Assembly (NCBI RefSeq): GCF_014904795.1
Contig: NZ_JACZFS010000010.1
Span: forward strand, 169,920 to 233,919
Source: Nisaea nitritireducens
GTDB taxonomy: Bacteria; Pseudomonadota; Alphaproteobacteria; Thalassobaculales; Thalassobaculaceae
Direction: 5' to 3'
DNA length: 64,000 bases
Shown: positions 43,862 through 52,182 of the stretch, in pieces
Layout of the letters: each line of letters starts with the position of its first letter
Position numbering within the stretch: position 1 is the stretch's first letter
Notes under the pieces: model-generated
The model's input: the letters and a program-made list of their open reading frames with translations, nothing else
Databases searched by the model: none
Told to the model about the DNA's origin: nothing
Translations under genes and position numbers: made by a program

Positions 43862-44695
43862 ATGAAGCGAGTATTGTTGACTGGTGCCGGCGGAGGCATT
43901 GGCCGTCGCATGCGACAGACTCTTGTCGGGTGTTACCCGATATTGCGTGTATCCGACATGGTTGATCTGGGACCGCCAGGTGACGGTGAGGAGGTTGCGA
44001 TTGCCGACCTCACGAACCCGGAGGATCTGGCGCGGATTGTCGATGGCGTCGACGGGATCATCCATCTCGGCGGGTTGTCCGTCGAGAATGAGTGGGATGA
44101 TATTCTTCGCACCAATATCGACGGCGCTTACCGGCTCTTCGAAGCGGCGTACAAGGCTGGCGTGAAGCGAATTGTCTTCGCCAGTTCCAACCATGCAATC
44201 GGGTTTTACCCGCGCGGCCAGATACTGGACGGATCGGAGCGCCCTCGCCCCGATTGCCGATACGGGCTCAGCAAAGTCTTCGGCGAAGCACTGTCCCAGT
44301 ATTTTGCAGACAATTACGGCCTTGGCATCCTCTCCATCCGGATCGGGTTTTGCTTCGAAAAGGCTGAAACCCAGCGGACGCTCGGGTCATGGGTCAGCAT
44401 CGGGGATCTGACTCAGCTCTGCCGGATCGGCCTCGATACGCCGGAACTTCATCACGAGATCGTCTTCGGCATGTCCGACAATTCACGCACTTGGTGGGAC
44501 AACAAGACGGCACGGCGTCTCGGATACCAGCCGAAAGACTCGTCGGATATCTGGGCCGCAGAAGTGGATGCCTCCGGTATTCCGGAGCCGGGGGACGCGG
44601 TTGGCCTGGCGGTCCAGGGCGGGCCTTTCGCAAGCGAGGGATATCAGGGCGATCCGCGCCGCGTTGGTGCAGACAGTGCCAAACCGATTTCCTGA
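43862..44695 (+). CDS. udh: Uronate dehydrogenase
   Basis: Oxidises D-galacturonate or D-glucuronate to the aldarolactone with NAD. The 277-residue protein has the Rossmann motif [11 protein letters not shown], the family stretch [30 protein letters not shown], and the catalytic YxxxK as [10 protein letters not shown], matching the known Agrobacterium enzyme closely. The start at 43862 gives the MKR N-terminus of that enzyme; an in-frame ATG lies four codons upstream at 43850. It is followed 44 bases later by the dehydratase gene of the same pathway. Confidence 0.9.
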   Translation: MKRVLLTGAGGGIGRRMRQTLVGCYPILRVSDMVDLGPPGDGEEVAIADLTNPEDLARIVDGVDGIIHLGGLSVENEWDDILRTNIDGAYRLFEAAYKAGVKRIVFASSNHAIGFYPRGQILDGSERPRPDCRYGLSKVFGEALSQYFADNYGLGILSIRIGFCFEKAETQRTLGSWVSIGDLTQLCRIGLDTPELHHEIVFGMSDNSRTWWDNKTARRLGYQPKDSSDIWAAEVDASGIPEPGDAVGLAVQGGPFASEGYQGDPRRVGADSAKPIS

Positions 44696-44739
44696 CAGAA
44701 CTTCAGGCTCTTTACTCAATCCATTTCGGGAGAAACGAC

Positions 44740-45666
44740 GTGTCTTTATCGCCTCAGGAGCTCAAGGCCCGCATGGCCACAGGCCTTCTGTCTTTTCCGG
44801 TTACGCATTTTGATCAGGAACTGAAATTCGCGCCGAAGCCCTATCAGGATCACGTCTCCTGGCTGGCCTCATACGATGCCGCGACATTGTTCGCAGCAGG
44901 CGGGACCGGTGAATATTTCTCCATCGGTCAGGACGAGTTCCCTGCCATCATCCGCGCCGCTGTCGAGGCTGCAGACGGGCGTTGTCCGGTTGTTGCCGGA
45001 TGCGGCGTCAATACAGCCCGGGCCATTGCCGATGCGCGCGCTGCCGAAGCGGCAGGAGCGGATGGTTTGCTGCTACTGCCGACATATCTGATGGCTGGAA
45101 CCCAGGCTGGACAAATGGCGCATGTGAAAGCCGTCTGCCAATCGGTTTCCATCGGTGTGGTGGTTTACAACCGCGCGACCTCCGTGCTCACCGCCGACAG
45201 CGTCGCCCGTTTGGCAGAGGAGTGTCCCAACCTGATCGGCTTCAAGGACGGCGTCGGTGAAATCGACCTCGTGACCCGGATCCGCACCATGCTCGGAGAC
45301 CGCCTTGTCTATGTCGGCGGGATGCCGACCCACGAGTTGTTCGCCGCAGCATACGATGCCGCCGGGTTCAGTACCTATTCCTCGGCCGTATTCAATTTCG
45401 TGCCGGAACTGGCGCTGAAATTCTACGCAGCCATGCGGTCCGGAGATCGGGCGATGATGGACGATATCCTGAAATCCTTCTTCTACCCTTTCGCGAACAT
45501 CAGGGATCGTGTTCCTGGATATCCGGTCAGTCTGATCAAAGGAGGGTTACGTGCCGTTGGCAGAGACCCTGGATCGGTGCGCCCTCCTCTTTCCGCGGCG
45601 ACCGATAATGATGTCGAAGACCTTGCAGCAGTTATCGAAGCTTCCGCGTTGGCCGTTGCCGCTTAG
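44740..45666 (+). CDS. kdgD: 5-dehydro-4-deoxyglucarate dehydratase
   Basis: Converts 5-keto-4-deoxy-D-glucarate to alpha-ketoglutarate semialdehyde with loss of water and CO2. It is a DapA/NAL-superfamily TIM barrel of 308 residues; the Schiff-base lysine is in [10 protein letters not shown] and the partner tyrosine in [19 protein letters not shown] near the N-terminus is typical for KdgD. The open frame reaches back to 44389 inside udh, but the GTG at 44740, preceded by GGGAG, gives the family length. Together with udh it forms most of the oxidative uronate route. Confidence 0.93.
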   Translation: MSLSPQELKARMATGLLSFPVTHFDQELKFAPKPYQDHVSWLASYDAATLFAAGGTGEYFSIGQDEFPAIIRAAVEAADGRCPVVAGCGVNTARAIADARAAEAAGADGLLLLPTYLMAGTQAGQMAHVKAVCQSVSIGVVVYNRATSVLTADSVARLAEECPNLIGFKDGVGEIDLVTRIRTMLGDRLVYVGGMPTHELFAAAYDAAGFSTYSSAVFNFVPELALKFYAAMRSGDRAMMDDILKSFFYPFANIRDRVPGYPVSLIKGGLRAVGRDPGSVRPPLSAATDNDVEDLAAVIEASALAVAA

Positions 45667-45688
45667 AAGTAAGATTCATTTTTCGATA

Positions 45689-45700
45689 GATTGACCAATT
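45689..45700. promoter_or_regulatory. Candidate GntR operator upstream of the TRAP genes
   Basis: GATTGACCAATT at 45689-45700 differs by one base from GATTGATCAATT before the gntR gene (50551-50562), whose central ten bases are a perfect palindrome. It lies in the 178-base gap between kdgD and dctP, about 145 bases before dctP. A hairpin (CGGCGC 45736 with GCGCCG 45747) follows within the leader. Confidence 0.5.
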
Positions 45701-45844
45701 GTAAAAAGGAGGCATACTTATCCGAGGAATATAGACGGCGCATCAAGCGCCGCATTCCGCAACGCGCGCCGCATAAGAAAAAAGCAGACCAGCGGTGCAT
45801 TGGTCCCGGGCACACAGCCGGGCCAAAAAGGGAGGAAATACAAA

Positions 45845-46831
45845 ATGTCGATTATTCACAAAATCGGATCAACCGCGCTTGCAGTTGCTTTGCTGGCGGG
45901 AGTTTCCGGCAGTGTCGAAGCAGCCGAATGGAAGGGCTGGAACATTCACAAGCCCGGATATCCAAACACGGTCGCAATGGACAAGTTCGCCGAGCTTCTG
46001 GCTCAGAAGACGGACGGGCGTCATACGCTTAAAATGTTCCATTCCGGTGTTCTCGGAAACCAGCCGGATGCGATCGAGCAGTTGCGCATCGGCGGCGTTG
46101 AGATTGGCAACTTCAACCTCGGGCCGATCGGGCCCGTCGCGCCGGAAGCCAACGTCGTCTCCCTGCCCTTCATTTTCAAGGACATGGACCATATGCATCG
46201 GGCCATGGACGGTGCACCCGGCGATCAGATCAGTGCCGGCATGGCGAAGAAAGGCATGATCGCCCTTGCCTGGTACGATTCCGGTGCGCGCTCTTTCTAC
46301 AATTCGAAACACCCGATCAATAAGCCCGACGACGTCAAGGGCATGAAGGTTCGTGTGATGAATAACGACCTTTACTCCGGGATGATCGCCGCGCTTGGCG
46401 GCAATCCGTCTCCCATGGCGTTTTCTGAGGTTTATCAGTCACTGAAGACAGGTGTTGTCGACGGTGCCGAAAACAACTGGCCCTCTTATGAGTCGACCGG
46501 CCACTTCGAGGTCGCGGGATATTATTCCCTGTCCCAGCACCTGATCATTCCGGAATGCGTCTGCATCAATGCGGACGTCTATAACGGTCTTTCCGATGCG
46601 GACAAAACTGCCGTAAAGGCAGCCGCCCGGGAGTCTGCAGACCTGCAGCGGAAACTGTGGGCGGAGCGGGCCGAGGCCAGCCGGCAAATGGTGATGAAGT
46701 CCGGCGTGAAGTTCAACGACGTGGCTGACAAGGCGGCATTCCAGGATGCCATGAAGCCCGTTTTTGAGAAGTTCCTGGAAACCAATCAGGAACTGAAGCC
46801 GCTCGTCGCGGCTATCCAGGCAACGCAGTAA
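45845..46831 (+). CDS. dctP: TRAP transporter substrate-binding protein (DctP-like)
   Basis: The 328-residue precursor has a signal peptide (LAVALLAGVSGSVEA-AE) and the DctP fold: an arginine-containing carboxylate site is expected near KGMKVRVMNNDLYSGM, and AFSEVYQSLKTGVVDGAENNW is the family signature. It should capture a uronate or related acid in the periplasm for import. The ATG at 45845 is preceded by GGGAGG; the longer frame from 45800 is not needed. A terminator-like hairpin separates it from dctQ, so it is probably made in excess over the membrane parts. Confidence 0.94.
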   Translation: MSIIHKIGSTALAVALLAGVSGSVEAAEWKGWNIHKPGYPNTVAMDKFAELLAQKTDGRHTLKMFHSGVLGNQPDAIEQLRIGGVEIGNFNLGPIGPVAPEANVVSLPFIFKDMDHMHRAMDGAPGDQISAGMAKKGMIALAWYDSGARSFYNSKHPINKPDDVKGMKVRVMNNDLYSGMIAALGGNPSPMAFSEVYQSLKTGVVDGAENNWPSYESTGHFEVAGYYSLSQHLIIPECVCINADVYNGLSDADKTAVKAAARESADLQRKLWAERAEASRQMVMKSGVKFNDVADKAAFQDAMKPVFEKFLETNQELKPLVAAIQATQ

Positions 46832-46847
46832 GAACTCCTGTCCCGTG

Positions 46848-46894
46848 GCCGCCGGAATGACTCACAGAAGCAGGTCTTTCCGGCGGCTCTTTTT
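46848..46894 (+). terminator. Terminator-like hairpin between dctP and dctQ
   Basis: GCCGCCGGAA at 46848-46857 pairs perfectly with TTCCGGCGGC at 46878-46887 and is followed by TCTTTTT. It sits 17 bases after the dctP stop. Since dctQ and dctM continue in the same direction, it probably works as a partial terminator or mRNA-stabilising end that raises dctP over dctQM. Confidence 0.8.
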
Positions 46895-46947
46895 GACGTC
46901 CGTCAAACTGCGTGCCGCATGCGGCACTTTTCGAGCCGGGATTCCAG

Positions 46948-47514
46948 ATGAGCTCCATACATCAGAATGGCCCAGAGGCCGACGCCCGCACGACAACACT
47001 TAATGCCTCCCCCATGGTGCGGCTGTTCTTCCTGGGGCTGGATACACTTTGCCGCGTGAGTCTTTGGGCTTCCGGGATAGCCATGGTCGTTTTGACCGTG
47101 ATGTTCGGCTGGCTTGTGTTCGGTCGCTACGTGCTAAACGCAACGCCGACCTGGGTCGAGCAGGTCGCCCTGCTTCTGGTCGCCTTGATCGGTTTTGTCG
47201 GAGCCTCGACAGGCATCCATGAAAGATCCCACCTCGGAGTCTCGTTTTTTCGGGATATAGCGCCTCGCCCACTGCAGCGCGCGATGGATTTCCTCGTCCA
47301 CATGATTATGGCCGCCTTCGGAGCAGTCATGATGGTGCAGACCTATAAACTGGTCCTGTTCAAGTGGAGCACGCAGATCCCGCTCATCCATGTTCCCGAA
47401 GGGCTCCGCGCTATACCGCTGACCTTCTGCGGGGCGGCGTGTCTGATCTATTCGACAGGTCATCTGATCCGGTTCTTCCTGAACCGCGAGCCACCCTCTT
47501 CTTCTCCGCGCTGA
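46948..47514 (+). CDS. dctQ: TRAP transporter small permease (DctQ-like)
   Basis: A 188-residue protein with four membrane segments; WLVFGRYVLNATPTWVEQVALLLVALIGFVGAS is the DctQ signature, with the conserved WVEQ. It supports the large permease DctM in sodium-driven uptake. The open frame begins at 46912, but the methionine at 46948 is the more natural start. It is followed 13 bases later by dctM. The tail (REPPSSSPR) is cytoplasmic. Confidence 0.9.
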   Translation: MSSIHQNGPEADARTTTLNASPMVRLFFLGLDTLCRVSLWASGIAMVVLTVMFGWLVFGRYVLNATPTWVEQVALLLVALIGFVGASTGIHERSHLGVSFFRDIAPRPLQRAMDFLVHMIMAAFGAVMMVQTYKLVLFKWSTQIPLIHVPEGLRAIPLTFCGAACLIYSTGHLIRFFLNREPPSSSPR

Positions 47515-47527
47515 TCGGGATATTCAA

Positions 47528-48811
47528 ATGGGACTTCTTATTCTGCTCGGCGTGTTCGCCGTATGCGTTGTCATCGGTGTGCCGGTTGCTTTCGCCCTGG
47601 CTGTTGCCGCGGTGACTGCATTCTTCATCGAGGGGCTACCGCTCGTCGTCGCCTTTCAGCGCATCATCTCGGGCATCAATGTTTTCTCCCTTATGGCGAT
47701 CCCCTTCTTCATTTTTGCCGGGGAGCTGATGTTTCACGGCGGCATCGCCATCAGGCTCGTCCGGCTCGCATCTGCGGCCGTTGGTTGGGTGCGCGGCGGC
47801 CTTGGTGTGGTGAATGTTCTGTCCTCCATGCTGTTCGGCGGTATCTCCGGATCGGCTGTAGCGGATATCTCCGCGCTTGGCTCGATCCTGATCCCGGTGA
47901 TGAAGGAAAAAGGCTACGACGATGATTATGCTGTGAATGTCACCGTGACGTCGTCGATCGCGGGCATTCTGGTTCCGCCATCCCACAACATGATCCTGTT
48001 CGCCATCGCTGCTGGCGGTGGCATTTCGATTTCCCAGCTTTTCCTGGCTGGTGTTCTGCCCGGCGTCCTGATGTGTGTGTGCCTCGCGGCAGCGGCCTAC
48101 ATTATAGCGGTCCGTAGAGGGTACGGAGTTGAACCGTTCCCGGGACTGTACTCCTTGTTCCTCAGTTTCATCGCGGCCCTGCCCGGTCTTTTCACCGCTG
48201 TGATCATCGTGGGAGGTGTGCTCTCCGGCATTTTCACAGTGACAGAGTCGGGAGCATTCGGAACGCTCTACGCTTTCGCCGTGACGCTGATCGTCTACAG
48301 ATCGCTGAGTTGGACAGCTTTCAAGACCGCTGTGCTGAATTCGGTCCGGACCACATCGATGGTGCTGATCCTGGTCGCCTCGGCAACGGCGTTTGCCTAC
48401 ATGCTGACCTTCTATCAGGTGCCAACCCGGATGATCGAGTTTATGACCGGCGTGACGGAAAACCCGATTGCCATCCTGCTGATGATCAATCTCATGCTGC
48501 TTGTACTCGGCATGATTATGGACATGGCGGCGCTGATCCTGATCTGCACCCCGATCTTCTTGCCCGTTGTTATATCGCTCGGCATGGACCCGGTGCAGTT
48601 CGGCATGATTCTGATGATGAATCTGGGCTTGGGGCTCTGCACACCGCCTGTCGGCGCCTGTCTGTTCCTCGGATGTGCCGTCGGCAAGGTTCCGATCGAA
48701 CGTGCGGTGCGGACGATCTGGCCTTTCTATGCGGCCATATTCGTCGCGCTTATGCTGACGACTTTCATCCCGGCGATTTCACTCACATTGCCGCGCCTTG
48801 TCGCTGGATGA
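47528..48811 (+). CDS. dctM: TRAP transporter large permease (DctM-like)
   Basis: The 427-residue protein has about twelve hydrophobic segments and the DctM signatures GGISGSAVADISALGSILIPVM and GLCTPPVGACLFLG. It forms the solute/sodium channel of the importer with DctQ. The ATG has GGGAT seven bases upstream and starts 13 bases after dctQ. It converges with the SMP-30 gene after ten bases. The location next to udh and kdgD makes a uronate or aldarate the probable substrate. Confidence 0.94.
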   Translation: MGLLILLGVFAVCVVIGVPVAFALAVAAVTAFFIEGLPLVVAFQRIISGINVFSLMAIPFFIFAGELMFHGGIAIRLVRLASAAVGWVRGGLGVVNVLSSMLFGGISGSAVADISALGSILIPVMKEKGYDDDYAVNVTVTSSIAGILVPPSHNMILFAIAAGGGISISQLFLAGVLPGVLMCVCLAAAAYIIAVRRGYGVEPFPGLYSLFLSFIAALPGLFTAVIIVGGVLSGIFTVTESGAFGTLYAFAVTLIVYRSLSWTAFKTAVLNSVRTTSMVLILVASATAFAYMLTFYQVPTRMIEFMTGVTENPIAILLMINLMLLVLGMIMDMAALILICTPIFLPVVISLGMDPVQFGMILMMNLGLGLCTPPVGACLFLGCAVGKVPIERAVRTIWPFYAAIFVALMLTTFIPAISLTLPRLVAG

Positions 48812-48821
48812 TGGTTTTAGA

Positions 48822-49742
48822 TCAAGCCTCGCAGGGTGGCGGCGCGTAGCCCTTAACTCCGGGCTCGCAAACGAAAACACCGCCGGCCTGAGGCTGGCGG
48901 TCTTCGGTGCCGGGCGTAATCAGGCCGTCCCCCATGCTGGTGATATAAAGCTGTTCCAGATGAGAGCCGCCGAAGGCCAGGCAGGTTGGCTTCTCGACCG
49001 GAACCGGAATGACCCGGTCAATTGTTCCCTCGGGTGTCAGACGGAGAATGTGCCAGCCATCGACACCGGCCATCCAGTAACAGCCTTCCACATCCATGGC
49101 CGCACCGTCCGGTCTTCCCGCCACGGCATGCGTGTCGAAGAATATGCGCCGGTTCGATGGGGTGCCGGTTTCGAGATCATAATCGAATACCCAGATCGTC
49201 CGGATCGGCTTGTAGCTGTCGGAGAGATACATGCGCTTCCCATCCGGCGAGAAGGCGAGCCCGTTCTGGATATAGAGTCCGTCGAGGACCTGCCGGCAGC
49301 TCCCGTCCGTATCCAGGCAGAACAGCGCGCCATCCCCCGTCTCACCCGCTGCGGCATCACGCGGCCCGCTTTTCGGCATGGTGCCCGCCCAGAACCGGCC
49401 TGACGGATCGACGGCCCCGTCATTGAACCGGTGTGTCGCAAGACCTGGCGCCATGTCATTGATTACGCTGATAGAACCATTAACCGGATCAAATGCGCAC
49501 CAGCCCTCTTCGAGGCCAACAATAGCACCGCCCGACCGACGAGGCGCCACGCAACCGATGGCCGACGGCATGAGCCAGGTTTCGTGTTTGTCTGTCTCGG
49601 GATGAAATCTGTTCAGGGACGGAGCGGCAATGTCGACCCACCAGAGCACGCCCTTTTCAGCATCCCAGACTGCGCCCTCACCGAGAGTCGCCCTCACATC
49701 CAGAACGCATTCAACCGCGATATTCAACTCCGCCTCCTGCAT
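48822..49742 (-). CDS. SMP-30/gluconolactonase-family lactonase
   Basis: A 306-residue six-bladed beta-propeller. Metal-site residues of the family are visible: Glu in LGEGAVWDAEKGVLWWVDI, Asn in QNGLAFSPDGKRMYLSDS, and DPSGRFWAGTM with GAAMDVEGCYW. Such enzymes hydrolyse aldonolactones or aldarolactones, and here it could open the lactone made by uronate dehydrogenase. It follows gntR on the same strand after 27 bases, so the two are co-expressed. Exact substrate is not proven by sequence. Confidence 0.9.
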   Translation of the reverse strand: MQEAELNIAVECVLDVRATLGEGAVWDAEKGVLWWVDIAAPSLNRFHPETDKHETWLMPSAIGCVAPRRSGGAIVGLEEGWCAFDPVNGSISVINDMAPGLATHRFNDGAVDPSGRFWAGTMPKSGPRDAAAGETGDGALFCLDTDGSCRQVLDGLYIQNGLAFSPDGKRMYLSDSYKPIRTIWVFDYDLETGTPSNRRIFFDTHAVAGRPDGAAMDVEGCYWMAGVDGWHILRLTPEGTIDRVIPVPVEKPTCLAFGGSHLEQLYITSMGDGLITPGTEDRQPQAGGVFVCEPGVKGYAPPPCEA

Positions 49743-49769
49743 TCCTGATCCGTCTGGAAGGTTCTTTGG

Positions 49770-50483
49770 TTATGAGGAAAGGGACTTCCTGTACCGCGTG
49801 ATGCTGCCACTCAGATGATCCCGCATGGCAAGCCGGGCTGCGTCCGGATCACCTGCAGAGATTGCGTCCGCGATCGCCCGATGCTCCACCTTCACCCGTT
49901 CGAGATAGTTCTTGTCTATTAGACGTTCGCGATCCTGTTCCGTCAGCGTGCTGCGTGGAATTGCAGCGTTTCCGAGTGAATTCAGAAAACTGGCGAATAG
50001 CTCGTTGTTGGTTCCCTGTGCGATGGCGAGATGAAAGGCCGCGTCCAGTGCAACAGAGGGTTCACCATTCTCTACGGCGCGTTCGAACTGCTGGAGGTTC
50101 TCTCTAATTCTGGCATCCTGGGACAGACTGCGGCGCGTGGCCGCGAGTCCGGCAGCCTCTACCTCGACAGCCATGCGCAACTCCAGAAGGTCGAGTGTGC
50201 TATGGACATCTCCCGACAGGAACGACGCGATGCCTTTGTTCCGGGTGCCGTTCGGATCGCGGACAAAAATACCGGCGCCGCGTCTCGGTTCGACCAAACC
50301 GTCTGCCTTCAGAACAGCAACGGCCTCTCGAATAACAGTGCGGCTGACGCCGAACTCGGCTTCCAACTCTTTTTCCGTCGGCAGCCGGTCGCCTGTCTTC
50401 ATGGGCCCGGCGGCGATTTTAGCGCGCAGTGCCGCCGTCGTTTCCTGAGTGAGATTCCGCCCGCCATGAACCTTCTGAGGCAT
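49770..50483 (-). CDS. GntR-family regulator, FCD (FadR) subgroup
   Basis: The 237-residue protein has an N-terminal winged helix (MKTGDRLPTEKELEAEFGVSRTVIREAVAVLKADGLVEPRRGAGIF) followed by an all-helical FCD effector domain (LLELRMAVEVEAAGLAATRR, FHLAIAQGTNNELFASFL, VKVEHRAIADAISAGDPDAARLAMRDHL) with the metal-binding histidines expected. UxuR/ExuR-like FCD regulators respond to uronates. It is the first gene of a two-gene unit with SMP-30, and a palindrome lies in front of it. I infer control of udh-kdgD, dctPQM and SMP-30. Confidence 0.92.
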   Translation of the reverse strand: MPQKVHGGRNLTQETTAALRAKIAAGPMKTGDRLPTEKELEAEFGVSRTVIREAVAVLKADGLVEPRRGAGIFVRDPNGTRNKGIASFLSGDVHSTLDLLELRMAVEVEAAGLAATRRSLSQDARIRENLQQFERAVENGEPSVALDAAFHLAIAQGTNNELFASFLNSLGNAAIPRSTLTEQDRERLIDKNYLERVKVEHRAIADAISAGDPDAARLAMRDHLSGSITRYRKSLSS

Positions 50484-50550
50484 TGAATTCGATTCCCGTC
50501 ACGTCTTCTAAGTATGATTAGTCGCCTGTATATGTAGTATTAATTCAAAT

Positions 50551-50562
50551 GATTGATCAATT
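50551..50562. promoter_or_regulatory. Candidate GntR operator before gntR
   Basis: GATTGATCAATT, whose inner ten bases ATTGATCAAT (50552-50561) are a perfect palindrome, sits about 70 bases upstream of the gntR start. It matches the element before dctP at 11 of 12 bases, and an eight-base half (GATTGATC) occurs at 43805-43812 before udh. The rest of the 301-base gap from 50484 to the tRNA-Ser gene shows no gene. Confidence 0.5.
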
Positions 50563-50784
50563 CGATTCTGTATGCAGGCGCGTTCCCAAAACGCTCCAGT
50601 CGGAGATATTTGAGCCTGAATCAGAAAGCCTCAGCCCGGAAGATCTATCGATCATCTGTTCCCTGTTGCAGGGCGCGACAGGGTTGCGTATAGACACTGC
50701 TCCTCGCCCGTTTCGGCGGGGCGGCATTTGAACTTAGTTTGCTTGTTGCAGTAATGCTCTGCGGCAAATTCGAGTGCCAATTGC

Positions 50785-50874
50785 GGATGGGTGGCCGAGT
50801 GGTTGAAGGCACCGGTCTTGAAAACCGGCAGGCGGGAGACCGTCTCGTGGGTTCGAATCCCACCCCATCCGCCA
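50785..50874 (+). tRNA. tRNA-Ser (anticodon TGA)
   Basis: Acceptor stem GGATGGG pairs with CCCATCC; the long variable arm typical of tRNA-Ser is present (GCGGGAGACCGTCTC region); the anticodon loop CTTGAAA gives TGA; the T-arm GGGTTCGAATCCC and an encoded CCA follow. About 90 nucleotides, as expected for a type II tRNA. Confidence 0.97.
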
Positions 50875-51030
50875 TACCGCGTGATTAACAGCACTCCTTT
50901 CAATTCAGATGAATAACCACGCTGCTCCCAAGCGTGGCTGTGCTTGAGCTGACAGTTCAATCTGTGCAGTGTGGTTTCCGACGCGAGGCTTGTTGCGGGC
51001 TTGCGCAATCGTTCCTTTGGAGACCGTCCG

Positions 51031-52170
51031 ATGCCCCTCACCTGCCAACGGGACCTGTTCGATCTGCCGACCGGGCTGACCTATTTCAATACGGCCAGCC
51101 AGTCCCCTTGCCTCACTGCCAGTTTTTCGGCCGGTGAACGCGGGCTCAAGCGCAAGCTGCAGCCATGGATTGCTGAGCGTGCGGCCCTGCCGGGCGAGAT
51201 GGAGCGCTGTCGGGATCTATTCGGCGGCTTGCTCGGAGCAACTGCGGACGATGTCGCAATTGTTTTTTCGACCAGTTACGGAATAGCCGCAGCCGCGGCA
51301 AATCTGACTTTGGCACCGGGACAGGATGTGCTCGTGCTTGAGGCTCAGTTCCCGTCGAACGTCTATGCCTGGCAGAGGCTGGCGGAGCGGTCGGGTGGCG
51401 GGGTCCGGTCCGTCCCGCGCGGTGCCGACTTTGATTGGACTGGACCTGTCCTGGACGCGCTGGATGACGGTGTGGGTATCGTGGCGCTGCCGAACTGTCA
51501 TTGGTGCGACGGCGCTCTTGTTGATCTGGAGCCGATCGCGGTGGAATGCGTGCGGCGCGGGATACCGCTGGTCGTGGACGCGACCCAGTCTCTCGGCGTG
51601 AAACCGCTGAACCTTGAAACGGTCCCGGCAGATTTTATCGTCGCATCCGCCTACAAGTGGCTGCTTTGCCCGGACATGATGGGCTTCATGTATGTGGCGC
51701 CGAAGCACCAGACGGGTATGCCGCTGGAGCTGAACCACGCCTCGCGGACCGACGCGCCGTCGATGGAGACCGGGAGCGGCCTTGGCGGCCACCTGAAGCC
51801 GAATGCGCGGCGCTTCGATATGGGGGCGGCGGACAGCATGATCCACATGCCGATGTGCGTGACGGCGCTGGAAAAGATCAAGGAATGGACGCCAGACGCG
51901 ATCCACACATATCTGACCGGGCTCGTGGATAGTATTGCCGAACGGGCGGAGGACCGTGGGTTTAGCGTCCCGCCAAAGACCCGCCGAATAGGGCATTTCA
52001 TTGGGCTCTACCAGGAAGAGGCGTGGCCGGACGACATCTGCAGCCGACTTGCCGCACAAGGTATCCATATCGCGCTGCGGAACAACGCAATGCGGATCAG
52101 TCCCTATCTCTTCAACGATATGGCGGATGTTGACAGGTTGTTCGAGGCACTTGATGCAGAACTGCGATGA
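51031..52170 (+). CDS. PLP-dependent aminotransferase class V-fold enzyme
   Basis: A 379-residue protein with the class V pattern: STSYGIAAAAANLTLAPGQ (substrate and phosphate site), the pyridine-binding aspartate in LVVDATQSLGV, and the Schiff-base lysine in VASAYKWLLCPDMMGFMYV. Relatives include cysteine desulfurases, isopenicillin N epimerase-like and kynureninase-like enzymes; no active-site desulfurase cysteine loop is evident, so an aminotransferase or racemase/epimerase role is more likely. I start at 51031, with GGAGA upstream; the frame is open to 50971. It follows tRNA-Ser but is unlikely to be linked to it. Confidence 0.85.
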   Translation: MPLTCQRDLFDLPTGLTYFNTASQSPCLTASFSAGERGLKRKLQPWIAERAALPGEMERCRDLFGGLLGATADDVAIVFSTSYGIAAAAANLTLAPGQDVLVLEAQFPSNVYAWQRLAERSGGGVRSVPRGADFDWTGPVLDALDDGVGIVALPNCHWCDGALVDLEPIAVECVRRGIPLVVDATQSLGVKPLNLETVPADFIVASAYKWLLCPDMMGFMYVAPKHQTGMPLELNHASRTDAPSMETGSGLGGHLKPNARRFDMGAADSMIHMPMCVTALEKIKEWTPDAIHTYLTGLVDSIAERAEDRGFSVPPKTRRIGHFIGLYQEEAWPDDICSRLAAQGIHIALRNNAMRISPYLFNDMADVDRLFEALDAELR

Positions 52171-52182
52171 GTTCAGCCGGAT

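Noticed and set aside
45736..45752. Hairpin CGGCGC/GCGCCG in the dctP leader as a terminator of kdgD
   Set aside because: Only six base pairs and no T run; at most a leader structure.
45691..46032. Open frame of 113 codons before dctP
   Set aside because: Runs in another frame through the dctP leader and the dctP start; dctP has the clear ribosome-binding site and signal peptide.
50549..50731. Open frame of 60 codons upstream of tRNA-Ser
   Set aside because: Starts inside the operator-like palindrome and has no ribosome-binding site or recognisable sequence; the region looks non-coding.
50645..50875. Minus-strand open frame across the tRNA-Ser gene, beginning with ADGVGFEPT
   Set aside because: This is the well-known false ORF made by reading a tRNA-Ser on the opposite strand; the tRNA explains the sequence.
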